DNA of 64,000 bases from Bradyrhizobium liaoningense (GTDB lineage: Bacteria; Pseudomonadota; Alphaproteobacteria; Rhizobiales; Xanthobacteraceae), in assembly GCF_018130785.1 (NCBI RefSeq), contig NZ_JAFCJT010000016.1:62001-126000 (forward strand). Direction: 5' to 3'. The notes below the pieces were generated by a model that made no database searches, had not been told where the DNA came from, and worked only from the letters and a program-made list of their open reading frames with translations. Of this stretch, positions 33,830-41,707 are shown in pieces; within the stretch, counting starts at the first letter, position 1; the number at the start of each line of letters is the position of its first letter. The translations under genes were made by a program, and so were the position numbers.

Positions 33830-35062
33830 ATGACGTCCAGCTTCGATTTCGCGCCCCTGTTTCCCGCAGGGCTGCCGGCCCCATCTGCGCGCTGGACGGG
33901 CCTTGCCAAATACAGTTTTGTCGGCGGCAATAATGATTCCGAGCAACTGCCGCTTGACGGCCTGATCGAGGCGACCAACGCGGCCCTGCAACGCGAAGGC
34001 CGCTCGCTCGCCACCTACGGGCTGGCGCATGGTCCCCAGGGCTATTTACCCTTGCGCGAATTCCTGGTGACGAAACTGAAGCGCGATGCCGGCATCGACT
34101 GCACCATCGACGATCTGCTGATCGTCTCGGGCTCGCTCCAGGCGCTCGACCTCGTCAACGCTACGCTGCTGACGCGTGGCGACACCGTGATCTTCGAGCA
34201 GGAGAGCTATCAGGGCTCCTTGACCCGCCTGGCCCGGCTCGGGGTCAACGTCGTTGGCGTCCCCCTCGACCAGAACGGCATGCGCATGGACGTGCTGGCC
34301 TCGACGCTGGCCGACCTGAAGAGCCGCGGCATCCGTCCCAAATACATCTACACCATACCGACCGTGCAGAATCCAACGGGCAGCATCATGCCCGAGAGCC
34401 GCCGCGCCGAACTGGTGCGGCTCGCAACCGAATACGGCGTGCCCATCTTCGAGGACGATTGCTATGCCGACCTCGTCTGGTCGGGGCAGCGGCCGCCGGC
34501 AATCCACGCGATGAGCCCGAACGGCGGCGTGATCCATATCGGCTCGTTCTCGAAATCGATTGCGCCGGCGCTGCGCGTCGGCTTCATCGTCGCGCCCTGG
34601 GATGTGATGTCGCGGATGCTGGCGCTGAAGACGGATGCCGGTTCGGGCGCGCTGGAGCAGATGGTGCTGGCTACCTATTGCAAGCCGCATTTTTCGAGCC
34701 ACGTGCCGGCGCTGACGAAGGCGCTGCGCACCAAGCTCGACACGCTGATGGAGGCCCTCAACGAGCAGTTCGGGACAGCGGCCGAGTTCGAGGAGCCGAA
34801 GGGCGGCATCTTCCTCTGGGTGAAGCTGCCCGACCAGGTCGATACGCTAAAGCTGTATCAGGCCGCGCTTGCCGCAGGCGTCTCGATCAATCCGGGACCG
34901 GAATGGTCGACCAACAAGAAGCATTCCAGCTCGCGTCTGCGGCTGTGCTTTGCGAGCCCAACGCATCAGCAGATCCGCGAGGGCGTCGCCGTGCTGGCCG
35001 AGGTCTGCCGCAAGGAGTTCGGCGTGCCCGCCCGCAGCGCCAACGTGGAGAAGCGGGCCTAA
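33830..35062 (+). CDS. PLP-dependent fold-type I aminotransferase (2-aminoadipate/KAT-II like)
   Basis: 410 residues from ATG 33830. Markers are LATYGLAHGPQGYLPLREFL, DDLLIVSGSLQALDLV, TIPTVQNPTGSIMPESRR and FEDDCYADLVWSG. The PLP lysine is in HIGSFSKSIAPALRVGF and the carboxylate Arg in SSRLRLCFASP. The set fits the MocR/KAT-II/LysN group, but there is no N-terminal GntR domain, so it is a free-standing aminotransferase. A short HTH gene follows convergently nine bases after its stop. Confidence 0.92.
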   Translation: MTSSFDFAPLFPAGLPAPSARWTGLAKYSFVGGNNDSEQLPLDGLIEATNAALQREGRSLATYGLAHGPQGYLPLREFLVTKLKRDAGIDCTIDDLLIVSGSLQALDLVNATLLTRGDTVIFEQESYQGSLTRLARLGVNVVGVPLDQNGMRMDVLASTLADLKSRGIRPKYIYTIPTVQNPTGSIMPESRRAELVRLATEYGVPIFEDDCYADLVWSGQRPPAIHAMSPNGGVIHIGSFSKSIAPALRVGFIVAPWDVMSRMLALKTDAGSGALEQMVLATYCKPHFSSHVPALTKALRTKLDTLMEALNEQFGTAAEFEEPKGGIFLWVKLPDQVDTLKLYQAALAAGVSINPGPEWSTNKKHSSSRLRLCFASPTHQQIREGVAVLAEVCRKEFGVPARSANVEKRA

Positions 35063-35070
35063 GGCTCGCA

Positions 35071-35415
35071 TCAGGCAATTTGGGGCTGGCTGCCGTGGAT
35101 CGCGGAGGCCAGCCGCAGCAGCAGCACGATCGAGACGTTGCCCTTGCCGGCCTCGATCTGGGCGATGTAGCGCTCGGAAATCCCGGAGCGGCGGGCCAGC
35201 TCCCGGCGCGACAGCTCGCACCGCGCGCGCGAGGACCTCAAGCGTTCGCCCAGCTCGGCCAGGAACGCGGTCTCGGAATAAGGCGGCACGGCGCAGCTCC
35301 CCGGCAGCACCTCGCCCGCGAAATCCATGACTTGATTCAGCATCGGTCTATCCAATTTCGCCTTCGGGAGCGCCATCCTACCCTTGATACGGCCGGCCTC
35401 ATTGACGCGGATCAA
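35071..35415 (-). CDS. XRE-type helix-turn-helix protein, like the N-terminal part of BoxR/BzdR regulators
   Basis: Up to 114 residues; starts at 35376 and 35343 are also possible. The HTH lies at the C-terminus: LGERLRSSRARCELSRRELA then RSGISERYIAQIEAGKGNVS. This is the pattern of BoxR/BzdR regulators of aerobic or anaerobic benzoate pathways, in which a shikimate-kinase-like domain should follow. Here the protein stops 11 residues after the HTH (LASAIHGSQPQIA), so it lacks that domain. It is either a DNA-binding-only regulator or a truncated remnant. Confidence 0.7.
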   Translation of the reverse strand: MIRVNEAGRIKGRMALPKAKLDRPMLNQVMDFAGEVLPGSCAVPPYSETAFLAELGERLRSSRARCELSRRELARRSGISERYIAQIEAGKGNVSIVLLLRLASAIHGSQPQIA

Positions 35416-35498
35416 ATTCGCGCGTGATTGATAGCTCGCGTGGACGATCGCGCGCGGGATGCTACATTTGGAATTGTTCGAGGCGGGGTTTTCAGGAC

Positions 35499-35951
35499 AT
35501 GACGCGTTGTTTGAGCCGCTGGATCGCGGCGGCGGTGCTGTGGATTGCGTTCACGCCCGCGGCCCGCGCCGAGACGCTTGCGGCGACGGTCGAGCAATGG
35601 GGCCTGCTCGGCTCATGGGCGGTCGATTGCGCGGCTCGGCCCGACCGCGACAAGGGCTCGCTGTTGACTTACGAGATCAGGAAGGACGGCCGGGTGATGT
35701 ACCGGCGCGATTTCGGCGAAGCCAAAGACGAGAACGAAGTGGTGTCCGCCGCGGTCGACGCCGAGGGGCTGCTCAATGTGATGGTGTACTTCCCCTCGCT
35801 GCACCAGACGCGTGAGTTCGGGCTGTTGCTGACGAAGGACGGCAGCCTGCGCGCGATCTACAATCGCAGCGAGCGCGGCGTGTACACGATCAGGGACGGC
35901 AAGTACGTCGCGACAGGCGCGCCGACACCTCCACAGCAACGCTGCGATTGA
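35499..35951 (+). CDS. Secreted hypothetical protein
   Basis: 150 residues from ATG 35499. The N-terminus MTRCLSRWIAAAVLWIAFTP is a signal peptide ending ARA before ETL. The body has WGLLGSWAVDCAARPDRDKG, EIRKDGRVMYRRDFG and VFYT-like beta segments ending PTPPQQRCD. Two cysteines, near the start and end of the mature chain, could form a disulfide. I do not recognise a named family. It is divergent from the short HTH gene and is followed by a palindromic GAGCATGATC element. Confidence 0.72.
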   Translation: MTRCLSRWIAAAVLWIAFTPAARAETLAATVEQWGLLGSWAVDCAARPDRDKGSLLTYEIRKDGRVMYRRDFGEAKDENEVVSAAVDAEGLLNVMVYFPSLHQTREFGLLLTKDGSLRAIYNRSERGVYTIRDGKYVATGAPTPPQQRCD

Positions 35952-35962
35952 CCATCACGCTT

Positions 35963-36011
35963 GAGCATGATCTCTCGGAAAACCGCTTCATACTTTTTCC
36001 GGATCATGCTC
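35963..36011. repeat. GAGCATGATC...GATCATGCTC palindromic element
   Basis: Ten-base arms GAGCATGATC and GATCATGCTC around a 29-base centre that itself contains CGGAAAA and TTTTTCCG. Such elements are common intergenic repeats in Bradyrhizobium and Rhodopseudomonas relatives as far as I recall. It follows a stop codon and could terminate transcription. Confidence 0.75.
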
Positions 36012-36050
36012 TGTCTGAACAGGCATTCAGAATTCTCTTCCCGTTCCTCC

Positions 36051-36075
36051 GGAACGTTCACGCACATGCGCCGTT
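36051..36075 (+). promoter_or_regulatory. EcfG-like promoter before the His-rich small gene
   Basis: GGAAC, sixteen bases, CGTT: an exact match to the consensus of the alphaproteobacterial general stress sigma factor. It is 25 bases before the ATG at 36101. Confidence 0.75.
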
Positions 36076-36100
36076 CTCATTTGCATTGGAGGAGGACATC

Positions 36101-36325
36101 ATGAAGAAGCTTGGTTATGTGGTTGCGGCTCTCGGCGCACTCGTCATCGCGGCGCCGACGCTGGCAAGTGCGGAAACGGTGGTGATCAAGCATGGTCATC
36201 ATCACGGCCCGTACGGCGCCCGCGCCGAATACGGCATGCATCGTGACCACGGCTGGCATCGCGGCTGGCACCATCGCGACCGGGTCGTGGTGGTCAAGCG
36301 CAGCCATCGTCACCACTGGGACTAA
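36101..36325 (+). CDS. Small exported histidine-rich protein
   Basis: 74 residues behind a GGAGGAGG Shine-Dalgarno. The signal peptide KKLGYVVAALGALVIAAPTL ends near ASA-ETV. The mature part of about 50 residues has twelve histidines in HGHHHG, DHGWHRGWHHRD and SHRHHW, alternating with Arg and aromatic residues. That suggests binding of metal ions such as Ni, Cu or Zn, or of polyanions, but no function is known. It has its own EcfG-like promoter and a terminator. Confidence 0.8.
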   Translation: MKKLGYVVAALGALVIAAPTLASAETVVIKHGHHHGPYGARAEYGMHRDHGWHRGWHHRDRVVVVKRSHRHHWD

Positions 36326-36342
36326 CGCGCAACGCAACATGG

Positions 36343-36370
36343 AAATGGCCCCTCGCGGGGCCATTTCTTT
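36343..36370 (+). terminator. Rho-independent terminator of the His-rich gene
   Basis: AAATGGCCCC, loop TCGC, GGGGCCATTT then CTTT. It also precedes the 3' end of the convergent aldo/keto reductase gene. Confidence 0.8.
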
Positions 36371-36394
36371 GCGTGCTCGAAACGTTCGGCGAGA

Positions 36395-37213
36395 CTAATC
36401 CCACACCGGCGCAAAGCCTGGATTGACGCAACGCCTGTCCTTGGGCAACGCGGCGATCTTCTTGCGGTCGGCATCGTCGAGCGTGATCTTCAGCGCATCG
36501 AGATTGGCCTGCTGGCTCTCGCGGCGCGAAGCCTTCGGGATCGCAGCGACGCCGCTTTGGTCGAGCAGCCATTTCAGCGCGACTTGCGCCGCGGTCGCGT
36601 TGTGCCTGGCGCCGATTTCAGTCAGCACTGGGTCTGACGCAATGCGTCCTTGCGCGAGCGGGCAATAGGCGACCAGCGGGATCGACCTGGCGTTGAGATA
36701 GGCGAGCAACTTCGATTGATCGAGCATGGCGTGATATTCGACTTGGTTGCAGGCGATCGGCGCCTTGATGTCCTCGACCACGGTCTTGAGCAGCGCCGTG
36801 GTGAAATTGGCAACGCCGATCGCCCGCGTGCGTCCTTCCTCCTTCAGCTTCATCAAGGTCTCGAACACCGCGCCCCAGTTCGCTGATTTCGATGGCCAAT
36901 GCACGAGATAGAGGTCGACATGGTCGAGCCTGAGCTTGGCCAGGCTGGCGTCGAAGGCGCGGCGGATTGCATCGGGGCTGAGGTTCTCGTGCCAGACCTT
37001 GGTCGTGACGTGCAACTCGCCGCGCGGCAGCCGGGCGGCGGCGAGTGCAGCACCGATCGGTTCTTCGTTGGCGTACATCTCGGCGGTGTCGATATGGCGA
37101 TAGCCGATCGACAGCGCGCTCTCGACCGCAGCCCGGCAGGCATCACCCTGCATGCGGAAGGTGCCGAGGCCGAGTTTGGGCATGCTGATGCCCTGTGTCT
37201 TCAGATTATCCAT
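36395..37213 (-). CDS. Aldo/keto reductase
   Basis: 272 residues of (beta/alpha)8 type. The catalytic tetrad is visible: Asp in YRHIDTAEMYANE, Tyr in the same segment, Lys in VTTKVWHENL and His in LYLVHWPSK. The cofactor segment has IPKASRRES at the expected C-terminal place. The length and sequence suit 2,5-diketo-gluconic acid reductase-like or general carbonyl reductases (AKR5-like). The substrate is unknown. It starts after a GGAG Shine-Dalgarno. Confidence 0.92.
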   Translation of the reverse strand: MDNLKTQGISMPKLGLGTFRMQGDACRAAVESALSIGYRHIDTAEMYANEEPIGAALAAARLPRGELHVTTKVWHENLSPDAIRRAFDASLAKLRLDHVDLYLVHWPSKSANWGAVFETLMKLKEEGRTRAIGVANFTTALLKTVVEDIKAPIACNQVEYHAMLDQSKLLAYLNARSIPLVAYCPLAQGRIASDPVLTEIGARHNATAAQVALKWLLDQSGVAAIPKASRRESQQANLDALKITLDDADRKKIAALPKDRRCVNPGFAPVWD

Positions 37214-37517
37214 GGGTCAACTCCTGACGTATTTCAGCCGCCGAACACGCGGTGAGGCCGCGGGGGACAGACTCTTCGGTGATGGAAAAGAGATGGCGGG
37301 AGCGATCAATATAGCGCGGAAGGCGCAGGCCCGCCAACCAAGATCGGGTTAGCACTGGGGGGCGCGATGCCTCTCCACTGTCATGCCCGGGCATAGCCGT
37401 CCCATGGACGGCGTCGCTTCCGCTCGCCTATGCCCGGGCATCCACGTTCTTCGCGCGGGGAGCAAGGCGTGGATGACCGGGTCAAGCCCGGCCATGACGC
37501 GGAGAGACCCCCGTCCC
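37214..37517. other. Gap between AKR and phoD, mainly repeat
   Basis: About 300 bases without a gene; 37380-37498 is the family A repeat and nothing else is recognised. Confidence 0.6.
37380..37498 (-). repeat. Dispersed GC-rich repeat, family A, copy 2
   Basis: The reverse complement starts GTCATGGCCGGGCTTGACC and ends GGGCATGAC, matching 26572-26691 nearly throughout, including the ATGCCCGGGCATAGGCGAGC centre. Confidence 0.88.
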
Positions 37518-39092
37518 TCACGAATGCTGCGCGACCACGGCCGGGCGTGCCTGCGGCTGCGGCACGATATCGACCGACCAGAGGTCCCGGTTGTCGACGT
37601 CTTTCAGCGTCACCGTCATGACGCCGCTGCGGCCGTCGATGTCGACGCGGCCGAAGAACTGCAGGCCGAAGCACGGCGCGAGGTTCTCCCCCTGCGCCGC
37701 GCTGCATCCGTTCTGATACATCGCGACCGGGCCAAAGGTGTTGTCGAGTTCGCCTGGTCCCCAGGTGCCGGCATGCAGCGGGCCGGAGACGAACTCCCAG
37801 AACGGCTCAAAGTCCTGGAACTGCGCCTTGTTCGGATCGTAATAGTGCGCGGCGGTGTAGTGCATGTCGGCAGTGAGCCAGACGATGTTGCGCACGCCTG
37901 CGCGCTTGATGGAGCTGAGCAGATCAGCGATTTCGTGCTCACGCCGATCGGGCGCGCCATTGCCGAGCGCGACCGCGTCAAGGCTCACGAGGCTGATCGG
38001 CAAATCGGCTGCGATCACCTTCCAGGTCGCGCGCGAGGCAGCGAGCTCCCGCTTCAGCCAGGCGAGCTGCTCGGTGCCGAGAATCCAGCCGCCATGATCG
38101 TCGCCCTTGTTCCAGGTTTCGTCGCGAAAACTGCGCATGTCGATCATGAAGACGTCGAGCAGCGGACCGTAGGCGACCTTGCGATAGATGCGGCCCTGCC
38201 GTGTACCGAGGTCGCGGATCGGCATGAAGTCGAAGAAAGCGCGGCGCGCGCGTGAGACCAGACGCGGGGTGCCGTCATCCTCGTGGCCGGCCTCGTCATA
38301 GCTGCCGGTCGGGGACCAGTCGTTGGTGACTTCGTGGTCGTCCCACTGCGCGAGCATCGGCACCTCCGCGTGGAAGGCGCGAAAATGCGCGTCGAGATGA
38401 TTGTATTTGTAGTTGCCGCGGAACTGAGCCAGCGTGTGCGCGACCTCGGCTTTCTCCTCGGTCACCAGATTGCGCCAGGTCTCGCCGTTCGGGAGCTTCT
38501 GTTCGGAAGGGATCGTGCAGTCGGCGTAAATATGGTCGCCGGAATGGATGAAGAAATCCGGGCGGTTGTCGAGCATGGTGCGATAGCTGCGATAGCCACC
38601 GCGCGAGATGTCGATACCCCAGCCCTGCCCCGCGACGTCGCCGGACCACACGAACGAGATCGACTGGCCCGCGGCCGGCGCGGTGCGGAAATGGCCGACG
38701 CGGCTTTCGCCGGCGATGCCGGTCGCGATGTCGTCGAAGCGCACGCGATAGAAGATGTCCTGCCCGGACGGCAGATCGTTCAGCAGCAGTTTTGAGGTGA
38801 AGTCGGCATCGGGCAGCGCATCGCGCGAAGCTGACGCTACGATCGTCTTGAAACTCTCGACGGTTGAGCATTCCACCTGCATCCGCGCGGGCCTGTCGGC
38901 GCGCGCCCAGATCACGGCAGAGCCGTCCGAGACATCACCGGACTGAATGCCGTCCGCGATTTGCGGGCGATCGGCAGCGCGGCTGATGGATGGCTTTGCG
39001 AGTGTGCCGAGCGCGGCAACGGCGAAACTTGAAGTCGAGCGGACCAGGAACTGCCGCCGGGTCCATGCGCGCGAGGCGCGGAGCGTTGCCAT
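37518..39092 (-). CDS. phoD: Alkaline phosphatase D (PhoD) family, Tat-exported
   Basis: 524 residues. The N-terminus TRRQFLVRSTSSFAVAALG is Tat-like (RRxFL). An N-terminal PhoD domain precedes the metallophosphatase core with SFVWSGDVAGQGWG, FFIHSGDHIYADC, AQWDDHEVTNDWSP and WLTADMHYTAAHY. Metal ligands Asp, Asp, His and His are in the expected order. PhoD enzymes are Ca/Fe-dependent periplasmic phosphodi- and monoesterases induced by phosphate limitation; no Pho box was identified here. It is transcribed alone. Confidence 0.93.
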   Translation of the reverse strand: MATLRASRAWTRRQFLVRSTSSFAVAALGTLAKPSISRAADRPQIADGIQSGDVSDGSAVIWARADRPARMQVECSTVESFKTIVASASRDALPDADFTSKLLLNDLPSGQDIFYRVRFDDIATGIAGESRVGHFRTAPAAGQSISFVWSGDVAGQGWGIDISRGGYRSYRTMLDNRPDFFIHSGDHIYADCTIPSEQKLPNGETWRNLVTEEKAEVAHTLAQFRGNYKYNHLDAHFRAFHAEVPMLAQWDDHEVTNDWSPTGSYDEAGHEDDGTPRLVSRARRAFFDFMPIRDLGTRQGRIYRKVAYGPLLDVFMIDMRSFRDETWNKGDDHGGWILGTEQLAWLKRELAASRATWKVIAADLPISLVSLDAVALGNGAPDRREHEIADLLSSIKRAGVRNIVWLTADMHYTAAHYYDPNKAQFQDFEPFWEFVSGPLHAGTWGPGELDNTFGPVAMYQNGCSAAQGENLAPCFGLQFFGRVDIDGRSGVMTVTLKDVDNRDLWSVDIVPQPQARPAVVAQHS

Positions 39093-39210
39093 TCAGGAAA
39101 CCTTCGTCGAATCGCGACGGAAGGTGCCTGCGCCGTTTGACTCCTATCCTGACGGTTTCTTGACTCCGGGCCTACGGTTTTGCGACGCCCGGATGACGCG
39201 GCAGACCCGG

Positions 39211-39630
39211 CTAGCGCTTCCAGTTGCAGATGCCGCCGGTGCGACACGGCCAGGTCTGGATGCGGGTGTCCATCGCCTGCGCGTCCAGCGGATTACCGCG
39301 ACGATGTGCAAGCTTGGTGCGCGCTGCGCCGCGTGGCTGGGCGCTCCTGGCATGAACAACCTTCGGCTCGGCCACGTGCACGCGCTCGGCGGCAACCTTC
39401 TTCGGCACGTCGATGGGTTCGACGCGCGCCTGCGCCTCGTTACCACCCTTCGCCTCCAACGCGACCGGGGCGAATTGCGTCTCGGGCCCGAGCCGCTTTG
39501 GCGACAGCACGGCCTTGGAGAGATCGAGGCCAAAATACTCACCGGGCTTATAGTCGTCAGCGCGCGCGACGCCGCCACCCGCGAACACGAGAGCAACGGC
39601 AACCGCCAAATGAACGCTCTTCAGGACCAC
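39211..39630 (-). CDS. Secreted hypothetical protein, basic
   Basis: 139 residues from a GTG behind AGGAGG. The signal peptide VHLAVAVALVFAGGGVARA is followed by DDYKPGEYFGLDLSKAVLSP, a mid region rich in Val, Ala, Lys and Arg, and an ending NPLDAQAMDTRIQTWPCRTG with two cysteines (PCRTGGIC). I recognise no family, though the start (PGEYF.LDLS.AVLSPK) looks conserved among related organisms. Upstream lies a perfect palindrome. Confidence 0.72.
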   Translation of the reverse strand: MVLKSVHLAVAVALVFAGGGVARADDYKPGEYFGLDLSKAVLSPKRLGPETQFAPVALEAKGGNEAQARVEPIDVPKKVAAERVHVAEPKVVHARSAQPRGAARTKLAHRRGNPLDAQAMDTRIQTWPCRTGGICNWKR

Positions 39631-39657
39631 TGACGCCTCCTGAAATTGATTATTGAA

Positions 39658-39672
39658 GGGGTAATTTACCCC
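39658..39672. promoter_or_regulatory. Palindrome GGGGTAA-T-TTACCCC
   Basis: Seven-base perfect arms around one base, 28 bases upstream of the GTG of the secreted protein. A likely operator or part of a promoter. Confidence 0.4.
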
Positions 39673-39738
39673 TATTTAGGAGACGTCCCGCGCAATTCCA
39701 GCGGCCAAGTGCCGCCGTGGTTAAGAAGTTTGGCTGTG

Positions 39739-40740
39739 TCAGGCGACCTTTCGCGCCGCACCCGTCCCGTCCAGGAACCCCATCAGCCGGCTGCGGATGA
39801 TTTGTTCCGCCTCGGACATGATGCGATCGACGAGTTCCTTGCAGGAGGGGATATCGCGGATGAGGCCTGCGACCATGCCGCAGCTCCAGGCGCCCGCGTC
39901 CATCTGGCCGTCCAGCATGATCTTCGGATAGACGCCCGCGACCTGGTCGTGGATATCGTCGATGGTCAGCTTGGCGCCCTTCTCGCGCTCGATGTCGAGC
40001 AGACGATCGACATTGGCGTTCTTCAGCACACGTTCGGTATTGCGCAGAGCGCGCATGATCAGGCGGGTGTCGAGCTCGGTGGCCGCGACCAGCGCGTTCT
40101 TCACGTTCTGATGCACCGGTGCTTCCCTGGTGGCGATGAAGCGCGTGCCCATGTTCATGCCCGCTGCACCCAGCGACAGCGCCGCGACGAGGCTGCGCCC
40201 GTCAGCCATGCCGCCGGAGGCGACGAACGGAATCTTCAGTTCCTCCGCCGCGCGCGGCAGCAGGATCATGTTGGGAATGTCGTCCTCGCCGGGATGGCCG
40301 CCACACTCAAAGCCATCGACGCTGACGGCGTCGCAACCGATGCGCTCGGCCTTCAGTGAGTGGCGGACCGAGGTACATTTGTGGATCACCTTGATGCCGG
40401 CGGCCTTCAGCGCGGGCATGTATTGCTCCGGACTGCGCCCCGCGGTCTCCACCGCCTTGATGCCACCTTCAACGATGGCCGCGATGTATTCCGGATAGGG
40501 CGGCGCCGAGAAGGTCGGCAGGAAGGTGAGGTTCACACCGAACGGCTTGTCCGTCATGTCGCGGCAGCGCGCGATTTCCTTCGCGAGCAACTCCGGCGTC
40601 TTCTGCGTCAGGCCCGTGATGATGCCGAGCCCGCCGGCATTGGAGACGGCAGCGGCGAGTTCGGCAAAGCCGACGAAATGCATGCCGCCCTGGATGATCG
40701 GATGCTCGATGCCGAACAGTTCGGTGATCGCGGTCTTCAC
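39739..40740 (-). CDS. Nitronate monooxygenase family flavoprotein
   Basis: 333 residues from GTG 40740 with GGAGGAGAA upstream. The TIM-barrel FMN protein has IEHPIIQGGMHFVGFAELAAAVSNAGGLG, KPFGVNLTFLP and DGFECGGHPGEDD, with ASGGMADGRSLVAALSLGAAGMNMGTRF as the phosphate-binding end. It oxidises nitronates such as propionate-3-nitronate, or is an enoyl reductase-like relative. The SDR gene lies 64 bases upstream on the same strand. Confidence 0.92.
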   Translation of the reverse strand: MKTAITELFGIEHPIIQGGMHFVGFAELAAAVSNAGGLGIITGLTQKTPELLAKEIARCRDMTDKPFGVNLTFLPTFSAPPYPEYIAAIVEGGIKAVETAGRSPEQYMPALKAAGIKVIHKCTSVRHSLKAERIGCDAVSVDGFECGGHPGEDDIPNMILLPRAAEELKIPFVASGGMADGRSLVAALSLGAAGMNMGTRFIATREAPVHQNVKNALVAATELDTRLIMRALRNTERVLKNANVDRLLDIEREKGAKLTIDDIHDQVAGVYPKIMLDGQMDAGAWSCGMVAGLIRDIPSCKELVDRIMSEAEQIIRSRLMGFLDGTGAARKVA

Positions 40741-40804
40741 GTAAGTTCTCCTCCCGGAATTTTGCCTAGGTTGGGATCAGTCTAGCCGGGCTTTTGCGCC
40801 GCCG

Positions 40805-41542
40805 TCACCATTTCTCTCCGAACGGGCGGATCTCCATCTCGAAGGTCCAGGCGCTCTTCGGCTGCTGATAGAGCTGCCAATATGCATCCGCGACCGACGA
40901 CGGCGGCATCAGGAGATCGGGATTATCAAGCGCATCCGGTCCGAGCGCTTCGAGCCGGCGCTGCCGCACCCATTCGGTATCGACGCCGGAATCGATGATG
41001 AGATGGGCGACGTGGACGTTCTTCGGACCAAGCTCGCGCGCCATCGCCTGCGCCACCGCGCGCAGGCCGAATTTCGCGCTGGCAAACGCTGCAAAGCCGC
41101 TGCCGCCGCGCAAGCTCGCGGTCGCACCGGTGAAGAAGATGTTGCCGCCGCCGCGCGGCAGCATCAGCCGTGCTGCTTCGCGGCCCGCGAGGAAGCCGGA
41201 ATAGCAGGCCATCTCCCAGACCTTCCGGAACACGCGCTCGGTGGTGTCGAGGATCGGGAAATTGACGTTGGCGCCGACGTTGAAAATGCAGACTTCGAGC
41301 GGCGCGTGCTGGTCGGCGTCATTGAGGAAGGAGATGATCTCCTCCTCCTTGCGCGCATCGAGCGAGCGCGCGTGAATCTCGCCGCCTGAAGCCTCGATGT
41401 CCTTCACCAGCGGCGCCAGCTTGTCGCCGTTGCGACGTCCGGCGAAGACCGTGAAACCTTCCGCGGCAAATTTCTTGGCGATCTCGGAGCCGATGAAATC
41501 GCCGGCCCCGATCACAGCTGCTGTCGCGTTTCGCTTGGGCAA
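40805..41542 (-). CDS. SDR-fold protein with Phe in place of the catalytic Tyr
   Basis: 245 residues from a TTG start at 41542 behind GGAGG. The cofactor loop is AAVIGAGDFIGSEIAKK instead of TGxxxGxG, and the NNAG motif reads NVGANV. The catalytic segment FFTGATASLRGGSGFAAFASAKFGL has Phe-x3-Lys where classical SDRs have Tyr-x3-Lys. Catalysis by the usual Tyr is therefore not possible, although Ser/Thr and Lys remain. A family of SDR-like proteins with the GAGD start and Phe exists to my knowledge. The gene is divergent from an HxlR regulator. Confidence 0.85.
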   Translation of the reverse strand: MPKRNATAAVIGAGDFIGSEIAKKFAAEGFTVFAGRRNGDKLAPLVKDIEASGGEIHARSLDARKEEEIISFLNDADQHAPLEVCIFNVGANVNFPILDTTERVFRKVWEMACYSGFLAGREAARLMLPRGGGNIFFTGATASLRGGSGFAAFASAKFGLRAVAQAMARELGPKNVHVAHLIIDSGVDTEWVRQRRLEALGPDALDNPDLLMPPSSVADAYWQLYQQPKSAWTFEMEIRPFGEKW

Positions 41543-41589
41543 GGTCGCCTCCTCCGGTGAGAACGATGTGTGATTGGGGTGAAGGCTAT

Positions 41590-41606
41590 AGTTCTAAAAT
41601 AGAACT
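41590..41606. promoter_or_regulatory. Palindrome AGTTCTA-AAA-TAGAACT (candidate HxlR operator)
   Basis: A perfect 7+7 inverted repeat in the gap between the divergent SDR and HxlR genes, 47 bases from the SDR start. HxlR proteins bind palindromes of this size as dimers. Confidence 0.6.
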
Positions 41607-41659
41607 GTCAAACCACGAGGGCGAATGGTAGCCTTCGCTAGAAATAGCGCTGATCATTC

Positions 41660-41682
41660 AAGTCAGTTCCTTTTTCTGACTT
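41660..41682. promoter_or_regulatory. Second palindrome AAGTCAG-N9-CTGACTT
   Basis: Another perfect 7+7 inverted repeat 25 bases before the HxlR ATG, different in sequence from the one at 41590-41606. Confidence 0.5.
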
Positions 41683-41707
41683 ACTACCCTTTGCCGGAGA
41701 TCGCTGC

